A stretch of 6,458 nucleotides of DNA from an uncultured Collinsella sp. (lineage in GTDB: Bacteria; Actinomycetota; Coriobacteriia; Coriobacteriales; Coriobacteriaceae), in NCBI GenBank assembly GCA_900752545.1, contig CAADVS010000060.1, positions 1 to 6,458 on the forward strand, in the 5' to 3' direction. Below the pieces are notes generated by a model. It was not told the DNA's origin and did not search any database. It saw only the letters and a program-made list of their open reading frames with translations. Both the position numbers and the translations under genes were made by a program. This document shows positions 1 through 5,402 of this stretch, piece after piece (within the stretch, counting starts at the first letter, position 1; each line of letters starts with the position of its first letter).

Positions 1-53
1 ACGGCCCGCCTCCTGGACTCCAGGTCGTGCTTCACCCTGAGGTCTATACTCAT
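1..53 (-). CDS. IS3-family transposase OrfA, N-terminal 17 codons only (partial)
   Basis: The ATG is at 53-51 on the minus strand, preceded by GGGAGG at 65-60 with a 6-nt spacer, an excellent ribosome binding site. The visible peptide is MSIDLRVKHDLESRRRA and then runs off the window. In IS3/IS150 elements OrfA is a small helix-turn-helix protein that binds the IS ends. Together with an OrfAB fusion made by programmed frameshifting, it carries out copy-out/paste-in transposition. OrfA proteins often begin with a short basic segment of this kind before the first helix. Three of the four arginines use AGG, unlike the CGC/CGT-rich genes elsewhere in the window, which fits a transferred element. 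Too little is visible to identify it by itself; the call depends on the IS150-like end 46 bp upstream. Confidence 0.55.
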   Translation of the reverse strand, partial: MSIDLRVKHDLESRRRA

Positions 54-99
54 GGAAAACCTCCCATTTCCCGATGTCCAAGAAATGGGAGGCAGTTCA
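1..99 (-). mobile_element. End of an IS3-family (IS150-group) insertion sequence, cut by the window edge
   Basis: Read on the minus strand from position 99, the sequence begins TGAACTGCCTCCCATTT, then C and TTGGACA, with GAAATGGGAGG a few bases further in. As I recall it, the IS150 end starts TGTACTGCACCCATTTTG, followed by TTGGACG and then GAAATGG, so order and spacing agree closely. The sub-terminal stretch forms a perfect 11-bp stem (60-70 with 82-92, 11-nt loop). An orfA start with a good ribosome binding site follows directly inside, as expected for this group. The outer end abuts a truncated palindromic repeat at 100, consistent with an insertion boundary. The other end, the transposase body and the target duplication lie outside the window. 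Family assignment rests on remembered end sequences, not on a search. Confidence 0.72.
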
Positions 100-119
100 C
101 AGGCACCTTTGTGGTGGTT
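100..119 (+). repeat. Half of a palindromic repeat, truncated by the IS insertion
   Basis: CAGGCACCTTTGTGGTGGTT is identical, in inverted orientation, to 390-409, which belongs to the complete hairpin at 388-428. Only one arm and part of the loop remain here. The matching CCACCACAAAGG arm is absent and is replaced at position 99 by the IS150-like end. The breakpoint falls inside the loop of the intact copy (GGA|CAGGCA). The simplest reading is that the IS inserted into the hairpin loop and the missing arm lies beyond the other IS end. Confidence 0.7.
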
Positions 120-151
120 CTGGCCGATGCGGCGGCATGCCTTACTGTTCT

Positions 152-369
152 GTCTCAATCTGTAACATCTGCAGCCTTTTTTGCCGAGTACCTGTTACAG
201 ATTGAGATTTTCTCTTCAGGGGAATTCGAATGTCTCGATCTGTAACATCTGGACGGACAAAAGGTCTCTATCTGTTACAGATTGAGACAAAGGTCAGGGA
301 CTAAGACGTCTTGTCTAGATCTGTAACAGTTAGACGGGAATTCGGACCCTAGATGTTACAGATTGAGAT
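152..369. repeat. Array of six alternating 15-bp repeats (three inverted-repeat units)
   Basis: The motif TCTCAATCTGTAACA or a variant begins at 153 (+), 193 (-), 233 (+), 273 (-), 314 (+) and 354 (-), a pitch of 40-41 bp with strictly alternating orientation. The three pairs are 153-167/193-207 (perfect), 233-247/273-287 (one G-T mismatch) and 314-328/354-368 (two mismatches). Each pair encloses exactly 25 nt, and the gaps between pairs are 25 and 26 nt. The enclosed and intervening sequences differ from each other, apart from a GGGAATTCG shared at 220-228 and 336-344. The fourth copy (264-288) and fifth copy (313-335) are themselves near-palindromes around CTGTTACAG or CTGTAACAG. There is no coding signal. 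The array could be a protein-binding array, a set of RNA hairpins or a non-autonomous mobile repeat; I do not recognise it as a named element. Confidence 0.85.
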
Positions 370-387
370 AATCGCGCCGCGAAAACA

Positions 388-428
388 AAAACCACCACAA
401 AGGTGCCTGTCCCCTTTGTGGTGGTTTT
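388..428 (-). terminator. Palindromic repeat acting as terminator of the DXS-like gene
   Basis: A perfect 16-bp stem (388-403 with 413-428) encloses a 9-nt loop. It starts 2 nt beyond the stop codon of the minus-strand gene. Read on the minus strand, the stem is followed by a T-rich run (TTTTTGTTTTC across 391-381), so it should work as an intrinsic terminator for that gene. On the plus strand it is followed by TTTTCTC, so it may be bidirectional. The core, ACAAAGG, GACAGG loop, CCTTTGT, is shared with the hairpins at 5121-5149 and 5554-5587 and with the half copy at 100-119, so this is also one member of a dispersed repeat family. Confidence 0.8.
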
Positions 429-430
429 CT

Positions 431-2215
431 CTAGTGCTGATTGAGTAGCCTTACGGCTTCGGCGGCCATGTTCTCGACCGTCATGCCGTTCTGCGTGAGC
501 AGTTCGTTGGGGTCGTAGCGGTCGGGGAAGCCCTTGGCGATGCCGAAGGTGCGCGTGCGCAACGGCGTGCATGCCAGATAACATGCCACGCGCTCGCCCC
601 AGCCGCCGTCCAAGATGCCGTCCTCGAGGGTGACGACAACGCGATGCTCGGCAGCAAGGCTGTCGAGGAACTCGCGGTCAAGCTCGGTTGCAAAGCGAGG
701 GTTGACGAGCGTGGCCTCGATGCCGTACTCGGCGGCCAAGCGGTTTGCCACGCGCTCGCCCAGCTCAAAGAAATCGCCGAGTGCGAGCACGGCAACGTCG
801 CGGCCCTGACGCACCACGTTGTAGCGAACGGCACTGTACTCGGTGTCTTCGGCGGGCGCCAGATCGGGACGGCTCACCAGGCCAATACCAGGTACACGGA
901 CCGCCACAGGATGCTCGCGATGGTCGAGCGACCAGCTCAACATGGACAGATATTCCTCCATGCAGGCCGGCGCTAGGTAGCACATGTTGGGAAGAGCGCC
1001 CAGCATGGAAATATCAAAGAACGAAAGGTGCGTCTCGGACGTGGTGCCAAAGATTGACGCACCAAACACCAGGATGGTTGCGGGGGCGTCGTTGAGGCAC
1101 AGGTCGTGCCACAGCTCGTCGTAGGCGCGCTGCAAAAACGTGCCGTACACACCAAAGACTGGCTTGGCGCCCGAGCGCGCAAGCGCGGTGGCAAAGGTCA
1201 CGGCGTGCTCCTCGGCAATGCCCACATCGACGAACTGTTTGCCGGCGGCAGCGCGAAGTTCGGGTGTAAAGCCCATGATGTAGGGCGTGGCGGCCGTGAT
1301 GCCCACGACCTGCGGATCGCGCTCGATGGCGGCGCTGAGCGCCTCGCCCGTAATATCGGCATAGGTGCGCGGTGCGGGCTCGCTCGGATGGCCCGGGCAG
1401 AGCTTGCGCCCAGTCGCCATGTCAAAGGGGCCTACGTGGTGCCAGCGCTCGGGGTCGTTTTGGGCTGGCTCAAAGCCCTTGCCCTTGGCGGTCGAGACGT
1501 GGAGCACGATGGGGTGGTCGATGTCGCGCAGCTCCTGCAGCGTGTCGACGAGGGCCAATACATCGTTACCGGCGTCCAGATAGCGGTAGTCGAGCCCCAT
1601 CGCGCGGAAAACGTTGCGCTCACAGGTGCCGTTGCTGGTGCGCAGCTCGGCCAGATTGCGATAGAGGCCACCGTGGTTCTCGGCGATGGACTGGTCGTTA
1701 TCGTTGACGATGATGATCAGGTTGCTGTCGAGTTCGGCGGCATTGTTGAAGCCCTCAAACGCCAAGCCGCCCGAAAGCGAGCCGTCGCCAATGATGGTGA
1801 TGACGTTGTAGCTGTCGCCCGCCAGATCGCGGGCGTGTGCCAAGCCGCAGCCCAGGCTCACCGATGTGGAGGTGTGGCCCATGGCGAACAGGTCGTGCTC
1901 GGACTCGTCGGGATTGGCAAAGCCAGAAGCCTCGCCAAAACGTTCCGGATCGATATAGGTATACGCGCGCCCGGTCAGCGCCTTGTGGGCGTAGGTCTGG
2001 TGCGAAACGTCAAAGACAATCTTGTCGATAGGGGAGTTAAACACGCGATGAAGCGCAACCGTAAGCTCAACGACGCCCAGGTTGGGGGCAACGTGTCCGC
2101 CGACAGCGGCGGAGCTTTCGAGGATGGCGTGGCGAATCTCGCCGCAGAGCAGCGGAAGCTCGGCGCGGTCGAGAGCCTTGACGTCCTCGGGCGTTGTCGT
2201 TTGCGTAAGCAGCAT
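431..2215 (-). CDS. 1-deoxy-D-xylulose-5-phosphate synthase (DXS) family protein, divergent paralogue
   Basis: A 594-aa thiamine-diphosphate enzyme with the DXS domain order: cofactor-binding domain (about 1-270), pyrimidine-binding transketolase-like domain (about 283-445) and C-terminal transketolase domain (about 460-590). True DXS condenses pyruvate with glyceraldehyde-3-phosphate for isoprenoid, thiamine and pyridoxal synthesis. Visible features are GGH41, HTSTS at 114-118, the ThDP/Mg motif G143DG running to N171DN, KGKG at 244-247, H259, the catalytic E335 in IAEEHAVTF, and Y357 in YGTFLQRAYD. It is shorter than typical DXS (about 620-640 aa), mainly between residues 183 and 217. Against E. 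coli DXS from memory, the acceptor-site residues R420, D427 and R478 correspond to G385, T392 and G443, whereas H431 (H396) is kept. It may therefore use another acceptor, so I give no gene symbol. The ATG is preceded by GGAG about 12 nt upstream; an earlier in-frame ATG is followed at once by a stop. It appears monocistronic, with a terminator at 388-428. Confidence 0.87.
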   Translation of the reverse strand: MLLTQTTTPEDVKALDRAELPLLCGEIRHAILESSAAVGGHVAPNLGVVELTVALHRVFNSPIDKIVFDVSHQTYAHKALTGRAYTYIDPERFGEASGFANPDESEHDLFAMGHTSTSVSLGCGLAHARDLAGDSYNVITIIGDGSLSGGLAFEGFNNAAELDSNLIIIVNDNDQSIAENHGGLYRNLAELRTSNGTCERNVFRAMGLDYRYLDAGNDVLALVDTLQELRDIDHPIVLHVSTAKGKGFEPAQNDPERWHHVGPFDMATGRKLCPGHPSEPAPRTYADITGEALSAAIERDPQVVGITAATPYIMGFTPELRAAAGKQFVDVGIAEEHAVTFATALARSGAKPVFGVYGTFLQRAYDELWHDLCLNDAPATILVFGASIFGTTSETHLSFFDISMLGALPNMCYLAPACMEEYLSMLSWSLDHREHPVAVRVPGIGLVSRPDLAPAEDTEYSAVRYNVVRQGRDVAVLALGDFFELGERVANRLAAEYGIEATLVNPRFATELDREFLDSLAAEHRVVVTLEDGILDGGWGERVACYLACTPLRTRTFGIAKGFPDRYDPNELLTQNGMTVENMAAEAVRLLNQH

Positions 2216-2240
2216 CGTTGTGGGTTACTCCATGCGAATC

Positions 2241-2254
2241 GAGCGCCGGCGCTC
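2241..2254. promoter_or_regulatory. Perfect 14-bp palindrome in the leader of the DXS-like gene
   Basis: GAGCGCCGGCGCTC is a perfect palindrome 26 bp upstream of the minus-strand start codon. It could be an operator or, in the leader RNA, a GC-rich element near the ribosome binding site. With no loop bases it would be a poor hairpin, which slightly favours a DNA-binding site. No matching copy was seen elsewhere in the window. Confidence 0.3.
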
Positions 2255-2342
2255 CCTCGGCCGACACAATTGCACAAGACAGTCTCGCACATTTTGGCGT
2301 TTGATATGTGACGGCGGCGCGGTAATTCGACAACTGGTGGGG

Positions 2343-2376
2343 CAAAACGTTTTGTCCGATGCCATACTGATAGATT
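2343..2376 (+). promoter_or_regulatory. Candidate promoter for the HD/membrane pair with an overlapping palindrome
   Basis: CAAAACGTTTTG (2343-2354) is a perfect 12-bp palindrome. An extended -10-like sequence, TGATAGATT (2368-2376), lies just downstream, which places the palindrome over the -35 position. Transcription would start near 2383 and leave a leader of about 60 nt before the ATG at 2443. The -10 matches consensus only moderately and no convincing -35 hexamer is visible. The palindrome could be an operator for a repressor or activator. Confidence 0.35.
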
Positions 2377-2442
2377 CGATGATGATTTTTTCAATACGTG
2401 CAGGCCGTGGCTTGCCGCCGTGAGCCGCTGGAAGGAGGCAGC

Positions 2443-2979
2443 ATGTCCGATGCCGTTCGTGCCGAGAAAATCGCGCACGAGGTCGACGATGCCGCCCGCC
2501 AGCTCGCCCAGGCAGGCCGCTTGGACCTGACGCGCGAGTTTATCCAGCATGGCGACGTGACGGTCTATGCACATGTGACCTCGGTGGCACGGGCAAGTCT
2601 GTCCTTTGCCGAGCACTTGGGCCGTGCTGGCATTTCGATCGACCGTGCCTCGCTGCTGCGCGGAGCCTTGTTACACGATTACTTTCTCTATGACTGGCAC
2701 GATCCCGATCCGAGCCATCGCCTGCACGGATTTCGGCATCCGTTTTTTGCCCTGGCGCGTGCCGAGGAAGATTTTGAGCTGACGTTGCGCGAGCGGAATA
2801 TCATCGTGCGGCATATGTTTCCGCTGGTGCCCGTGCCGCCGACGTGTCGCGAGGCGTGGATTGTTTGCCTGGCGGATAAATGGTGTGCTCTGCGTGAGAC
2901 GGTCGCCGGCCGCCTGCCGCGCATGGACGAGACGGACGATAGCGTGAGTAAAGAATCGAGCGAGAAGAGGAGAGGGTAG
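2443..2979 (+). CDS. HD-domain phosphohydrolase family protein
   Basis: A 178-aa soluble protein with the metal-binding pattern of the HD superfamily (PF01966): H44, the H78-D79 doublet in LLHDYFLYDWHD, further histidines H95, H99 and H124, and D145 in CLADKW. These enzymes are metal-dependent phosphohydrolases or phosphodiesterases; the substrate cannot be read from the sequence. The C-terminal 20 residues are charged and probably disordered. The start at 2443 is chosen because AAGGAGG (2432-2438) lies 4 nt upstream. An in-frame ATG at 2398 would put this ribosome binding site inside the gene. The stop is 3 bp before the GTG of the next gene, so the two are almost certainly co-transcribed and may act together. 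The HD assignment is firm; the function is unknown. Confidence 0.85.
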   Translation: MSDAVRAEKIAHEVDDAARQLAQAGRLDLTREFIQHGDVTVYAHVTSVARASLSFAEHLGRAGISIDRASLLRGALLHDYFLYDWHDPDPSHRLHGFRHPFFALARAEEDFELTLRERNIIVRHMFPLVPVPPTCREAWIVCLADKWCALRETVAGRLPRMDETDDSVSKESSEKRRG

Positions 2980-2982
2980 ACG

Positions 2983-4002
2983 GTGGGGACCGCGATCGAC
3001 ATGGCATTTGACGGCGCGACGCTTGCCGCCTGCCCACTCTCGGCACTGGTGCTCTCGTTTGCCTTTTACGGGTTTTGCGGTTGGGCATGGGAGTCGACAG
3101 TATGCGCCATGCTCAATCACGGACGATTTGCCAACAGTGGCTTTTTGCTGGGGCCGTGTTGTCCTATCTATGGTGTGGGCGGCATTGCCTGCTGGCTGCT
3201 GTTGCGTGGGATTCCGGATGCCTCGAGCCAGTTTGTCGCTGCAGCGCTCGTATGCAGCGTGATTGAGTACAGCGTAGGCGTGCTGTTGGAAAAAACAACG
3301 GGCGCTCGCTTTTGGGATTACTCGCACCTGCCGTTTAACTTGCACGGACGCATTTGCCTGTACTGGGCATGCGCGTTTGGCCTGGGTGCGCTGTGCATTT
3401 GCCGTTTAGTGGAGCCGGCATTGCTGGGGCTGCTTGGCCATCTGCCGGTGCTGATTGTGCGGCTGTCCGCCTTTATCGTCGCGGTCGCGATGATGGTCGA
3501 CGCGGTGTGCTCGTTGGCCAGCTGGCGCCGCCTGTCAGATCAGCTGGAACGTGTGCGCGCCGACCTTGCCGACCGCATCAACGAGTCGCTTGCCGATGCC
3601 TCGGACTCAATGCTCGAACGTATTCCCGATTCTACGATTGACTCGGTGGCACAGACGCACATCCGTAGCCGTGCCGTTAACGCGTGGCTGGCCGAGCTGG
3701 GTGACGCCGCGCTCGATGCTCTGCGCGAGAAGGCTTCGATGCCGACGTTTATCGCGGATGGTGCTCGCGGCCTGGCGCTTGCCGCCCGCCGCGTGGCCGA
3801 TGCCGCGCCGAACATGCCGCGTCCGTCGCTCAGTCGTCGCCTTGCCGGCAAGCGCATGAGCCGTCCGGTGCCAAGCGTGTCGCTCAGCCGACGCGACCTG
3901 CGCTTCTTCAATGCCTTCCCGCGCTTGCGCATCAACCGCTACGAGGGCGTCATCCGAGCTACCGACCTCCGCGACCGAGCCCGCGAGCTGTTCCGCCGCT
4001 AG
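2983..4002 (+). CDS. Multi-pass membrane protein, PF06541 'putative ABC transporter type IV' family
   Basis: A 339-aa protein with about five hydrophobic segments (residues 14-40, 57-75, 82-103, 121-146 and 154-178) and a 150-residue cytoplasmic tail rich in arginine and alanine. Signature stretches typical of PF06541 are FYGFCGWAWES (28-38), GFLLGPCCPIYGVG (53-66), EY..GVLLE (95-103), FWDYS (110-114) and FNLHGRICL (118-126). Despite the family name there is no ATP-binding domain here or next door, so a transport role is unproven. The GTG at 2983 is preferred because AGAGGAGAGGG (2966-2976) is well placed for it; the ATG at 3001 would be about 24 nt from it. The gene follows the HD gene by 3 bp and probably forms a functional pair with it. 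The tail (residues 180-339) extends well beyond the conserved membrane core, and I see no known domain in it. Confidence 0.85.
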   Translation: MGTAIDMAFDGATLAACPLSALVLSFAFYGFCGWAWESTVCAMLNHGRFANSGFLLGPCCPIYGVGGIACWLLLRGIPDASSQFVAAALVCSVIEYSVGVLLEKTTGARFWDYSHLPFNLHGRICLYWACAFGLGALCICRLVEPALLGLLGHLPVLIVRLSAFIVAVAMMVDAVCSLASWRRLSDQLERVRADLADRINESLADASDSMLERIPDSTIDSVAQTHIRSRAVNAWLAELGDAALDALREKASMPTFIADGARGLALAARRVADAAPNMPRPSLSRRLAGKRMSRPVPSVSLSRRDLRFFNAFPRLRINRYEGVIRATDLRDRARELFRR

Positions 4003-4019
4003 CCGGGACGGGCGCGCTC

Positions 4020-4175
4020 ACGGCTTCCTTGCTCGCGTATTTCCCGTTCGTTTCGCGTCCGTTGCCGCGCCGTTTCCAAGATTGCGGCACCGTTGGAGAT
4101 TGCACGATCTGGGTCGAGCCGGTCGAAGAGGTCATCCGCATGCGCACCGGCGAACACGGCCCCGCCGCGGTGTAG
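4020..4175 (+). pseudogene. Possible remnant of the 3' end of a gene
   Basis: The frame whose stop is TAG at 4173-4175 is open across this stretch and reads like protein in its second half, ending WVEPVEEVIRMRTGEHGPAA followed by V and stop. Of the 51 codons 39 end in G or C, and of the last 21 only two end in A or T, as in the real genes nearby. There is no ATG or GTG start with a ribosome binding site in this frame after the upstream gene stops at 4002; only TTG at 4029 and 4062 are available. A hairpin terminator follows 16 bp after the stop, as it would after a gene. I do not recognise the product. It may be the tail of a degraded gene or chance openness in GC-rich DNA, since another frame is also open here. 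Confidence 0.27.
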
Positions 4176-4191
4176 GACAATCTTTCGCCTG

Positions 4192-4221
4192 ACGGGCGCG
4201 CCTCTCTTGGGGCGCGCCCGT
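4192..4221 (+). terminator. GC-rich intrinsic terminator-like hairpin
   Basis: ACGGGCGCGCC (4192-4202) pairs perfectly with GGCGCGCCCGT (4211-4221) around an 8-nt loop and is followed by the moderately T-rich TCTCGTCT. It lies downstream of the HD/membrane pair and the putative remnant, and just upstream of the HAD gene. The T-tract is weak, so termination may be partial. Confidence 0.6.
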
Positions 4222-4234
4222 TCTCGTCTACAAT
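4207..4234 (+). promoter_or_regulatory. Candidate promoter of the HAD phosphatase gene
   Basis: TTGGGG (4207-4212) and TACAAT (4229-4234, five of six consensus -10 bases) are separated by 16 bp. Transcription would start near 4241 with a very short leader before the ribosome binding site at 4247. The -35 overlaps the loop and right arm of the terminator hairpin, so the two signals share sequence. The -35 is weak. Confidence 0.45.
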
Positions 4235-4256
4235 ATCGTGCAGACGAAGGAGAGGC

Positions 4257-5120
4257 ATGCCCATGATCAAGATGTTTGCGAGTGACTTAGACGGAACACT
4301 GCTGAACGCCCTGCACGAAGCAGATGGGACCATCCGCCGTGCCATTCGCGAGCTGACCGAGGCTGGCCTGCATGTGGTTCCTGCGACCGGGCGCTCGACG
4401 TTGCCGATCGGCGAACATGGCTTTACGGGGCTGGCGCTCGATGCCTGCTGCTCTAACGGCTCCATTGTGCGCGACAGTCATGGCGAGGTGCTCAAGACCT
4501 GGACCATCGATCCGCAGATCACCGAGGAGCTGCTCAAGGAGTTCCCGGACATTTGCTTTGATTGCTCCACGCCCGATGGCATGTTCTCGAGCGGCTCGTT
4601 CGAGATGCATCAGGCGGGCTTTAAAAAGGACAGTCCTATCAAGCGCATCGTGATGCGCGGCATGCGTGCACGTGGCGGGTATCACGAGGAACAGTATTTC
4701 GACCAGTCGATCGGTGACATTCTGCGCCACGATGTGTGCAAGATCAACTGCCGTGTGATCTCGCCCGAGCTGGAGCGCGACCTTAAGGCGTATTTGGCCG
4801 AGCGCTCGGACCGCGTGGTCAACGCGCCGTTTGACCCGGTGATGTTTGAGATCACGGATGTGGCATGCAACAAGGGCGAGAGCGTGGCCTGGCTGGCGGG
4901 CTACTACGGCATTGCCGAGGACGAGGTCGCGGTCTACGGCGACGGCGGCAACGACATTGCCATGCTCAAACGCTTCCGCCACAGCTACGCGACCAAAAAC
5001 GCAAGCGATGCTGCCAAGGCCGCCGCGAGCGCGACTATCGGCAGCTGCATGGTCCACGCCGTCCCCAAACACATGCTCGCCACCATGCGCAAGCAGAATT
5101 CCTGCACCGTAATCGAATAA
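4257..5120 (+). CDS. HAD-superfamily hydrolase, Cof/YidA-type (IIB) phosphatase
   Basis: A 287-aa cytoplasmic protein with all four HAD motifs. Motif I is SDLDGTLL (nucleophile D10, acid/base D12), motif II is PATGRS (T44), motif III is the lysine of CNKGES (K206), and motif IV is YGDGGNDIAML (D229, D233). Length and the large insert between motifs II and III match the Cof/YidA family (COG0561), which dephosphorylates sugar phosphates and other small phosphorylated metabolites; the substrate cannot be read from sequence. AAGGAG (4247-4252) lies 4 nt before the ATG at 4257, the same spacing as at 2443 and 5677; the ATG at 4263 is an alternative start two codons later. The gene appears monocistronic, with its own promoter and a palindromic repeat starting at the base after its stop codon. 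No key residue is missing. Confidence 0.92.
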   Translation: MPMIKMFASDLDGTLLNALHEADGTIRRAIRELTEAGLHVVPATGRSTLPIGEHGFTGLALDACCSNGSIVRDSHGEVLKTWTIDPQITEELLKEFPDICFDCSTPDGMFSSGSFEMHQAGFKKDSPIKRIVMRGMRARGGYHEEQYFDQSIGDILRHDVCKINCRVISPELERDLKAYLAERSDRVVNAPFDPVMFEITDVACNKGESVAWLAGYYGIAEDEVAVYGDGGNDIAMLKRFRHSYATKNASDAAKAAASATIGSCMVHAVPKHMLATMRKQNSCTVIE

Positions 5121-5149
5121 TGTGACAAAGGGACAGCCCCTTTGTCACA
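5121..5149. repeat. Palindromic repeat (TGTGACAAAGGG type)
   Basis: TGTGACAAAGGG (5121-5132) pairs perfectly with CCCTTTGTCACA (5138-5149) around a 5-nt loop. It begins at the first base after the HAD gene stop. There is no T-tract on either side, so it is a poor intrinsic terminator, though it may protect the mRNA 3' end. It shares the ACAAAGG..GACAG..CCTTTGT core with the hairpin at 388-428 and is nearly identical to 5554-5587. This resembles repetitive extragenic palindromes mobilised by Y1 (IS200-like or RAYT) transposases; that link is an inference. Confidence 0.8.
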
Positions 5150-5203
5150 GGTGACGCTGGTCTCTTGAAATACGAACAAACATTCGCATATCTAACTGCG
5201 CTT

Positions 5204-5212
5204 TGATAGAAT
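5204..5212 (+). promoter_or_regulatory. Extended -10 promoter of the small ORF
   Basis: TGATAGAAT is a good extended -10 element (TGn followed by TAGAAT, five of six consensus bases). A weak TTCGCA lies 18 bp upstream as a possible -35. A second possibility, TTGAAA at 5165-5170, has a poorer -10. Transcription from the extended -10 would start near 5219 and give a leader of about 58 nt that contains the hairpin over the ribosome binding site. Confidence 0.45.
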
Positions 5213-5241
5213 TGATACTGTTGGCGGCAGTTCCATGTGCC

Positions 5242-5276
5242 GGGCAACGCCCTCCATCTGATGGGAGGTGATGCCC
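5242..5276 (+). promoter_or_regulatory. Nested hairpin that can hide the ribosome binding site of the small ORF
   Basis: CCTCC (5251-5255) can pair with GGAGG (5264-5268), the ribosome binding site, around an 8-nt loop. An outer pairing of GGGC (5242-5245) with GCCC (5273-5276) closes the structure right at the start codon. GGGC can alternatively pair with GCCC at 5249-5252, which would free the ribosome binding site. The two folds are mutually exclusive, as in a translational switch. The stems are short, so this is a proposal from base pairing alone. Confidence 0.4.
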
Positions 5277-5402
5277 ATGACCGATCTGATTGATTTCGTG
5301 AGACTTCTGACCGCTTTGGTCTCGTTCTCCACGGCGCTCGTCGGGCTTTCCGAGGCACTCAAGCAACGTTCGAAGCAACGTAAAAGGGGTCGCCGCCGCT
5401 AA
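5277..5402 (+). CDS. 41-aa hydrophobic-basic peptide, type I toxin-like (small ORF)
   Basis: The ORF encodes MTDLIDFVRLLTALVSFSTA, then a short continuation and a strongly basic tail: nine of the last thirteen residues are lysine or arginine. Residues 4-28 could form one membrane-spanning or amphipathic helix. A single helix followed by a basic tail is the layout of small type I toxins and 'holin-like toxin' peptides, which act at the inner membrane; I cannot assign it to a named family. The ATG at 5277 is 8 nt from GGGAGG (5263-5268), better placed than the in-frame ATG at 5271. It has an extended -10 promoter, a hairpin over its ribosome binding site, a terminator-like hairpin spanning its stop, and a possible antisense promoter downstream. 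The alternative is a chance ORF, but a real ribosome binding site and promoter at the right spacing argue against that. Confidence 0.6.
   Translation: MTDLIDFVRLLTALVSFSTALVGLSEALKQRSKQRKRGRRR

Noticed and set aside
12..24. Palindrome CCTGGACTCCAGG at the left edge
   Set aside because: It lies inside the reading frame of the presumed IS OrfA and has a one-base loop, so it is more likely coding coincidence than a regulatory site.
27..245. 72-aa open frame on the plus strand at the left edge
   Set aside because: It crosses the IS end, the half palindrome and two array repeats, and has no ribosome binding site. The minus-strand IS reading explains this sequence better.
152..369. The repeat array as a CRISPR array
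   Set aside because: The repeats alternate in orientation, are only about 15 bp with sequence variation, are spaced by about 25 nt, and no cas gene is visible. CRISPR repeats are in one orientation and usually longer.
1106..2311. 401-aa open frame on the plus strand
   Set aside because: It is antisense to the DXS-like gene across most of its length. The minus-strand frame has clear DXS motifs and this frame has none; it is open because of the GC-rich codon pattern.
3959..4465. 168-aa open frame on the minus strand spanning 4003-4256
   Set aside because: It overlaps the ends of two well-supported plus-strand genes and runs through a terminator hairpin. Its serine/arginine-rich composition is typical of a shadow frame.
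4287..5072. 261-aa open frame on the minus strand
   Set aside because: It is the mirror of the HAD phosphatase gene, which carries all four catalytic motifs. It has no recognisable motif.
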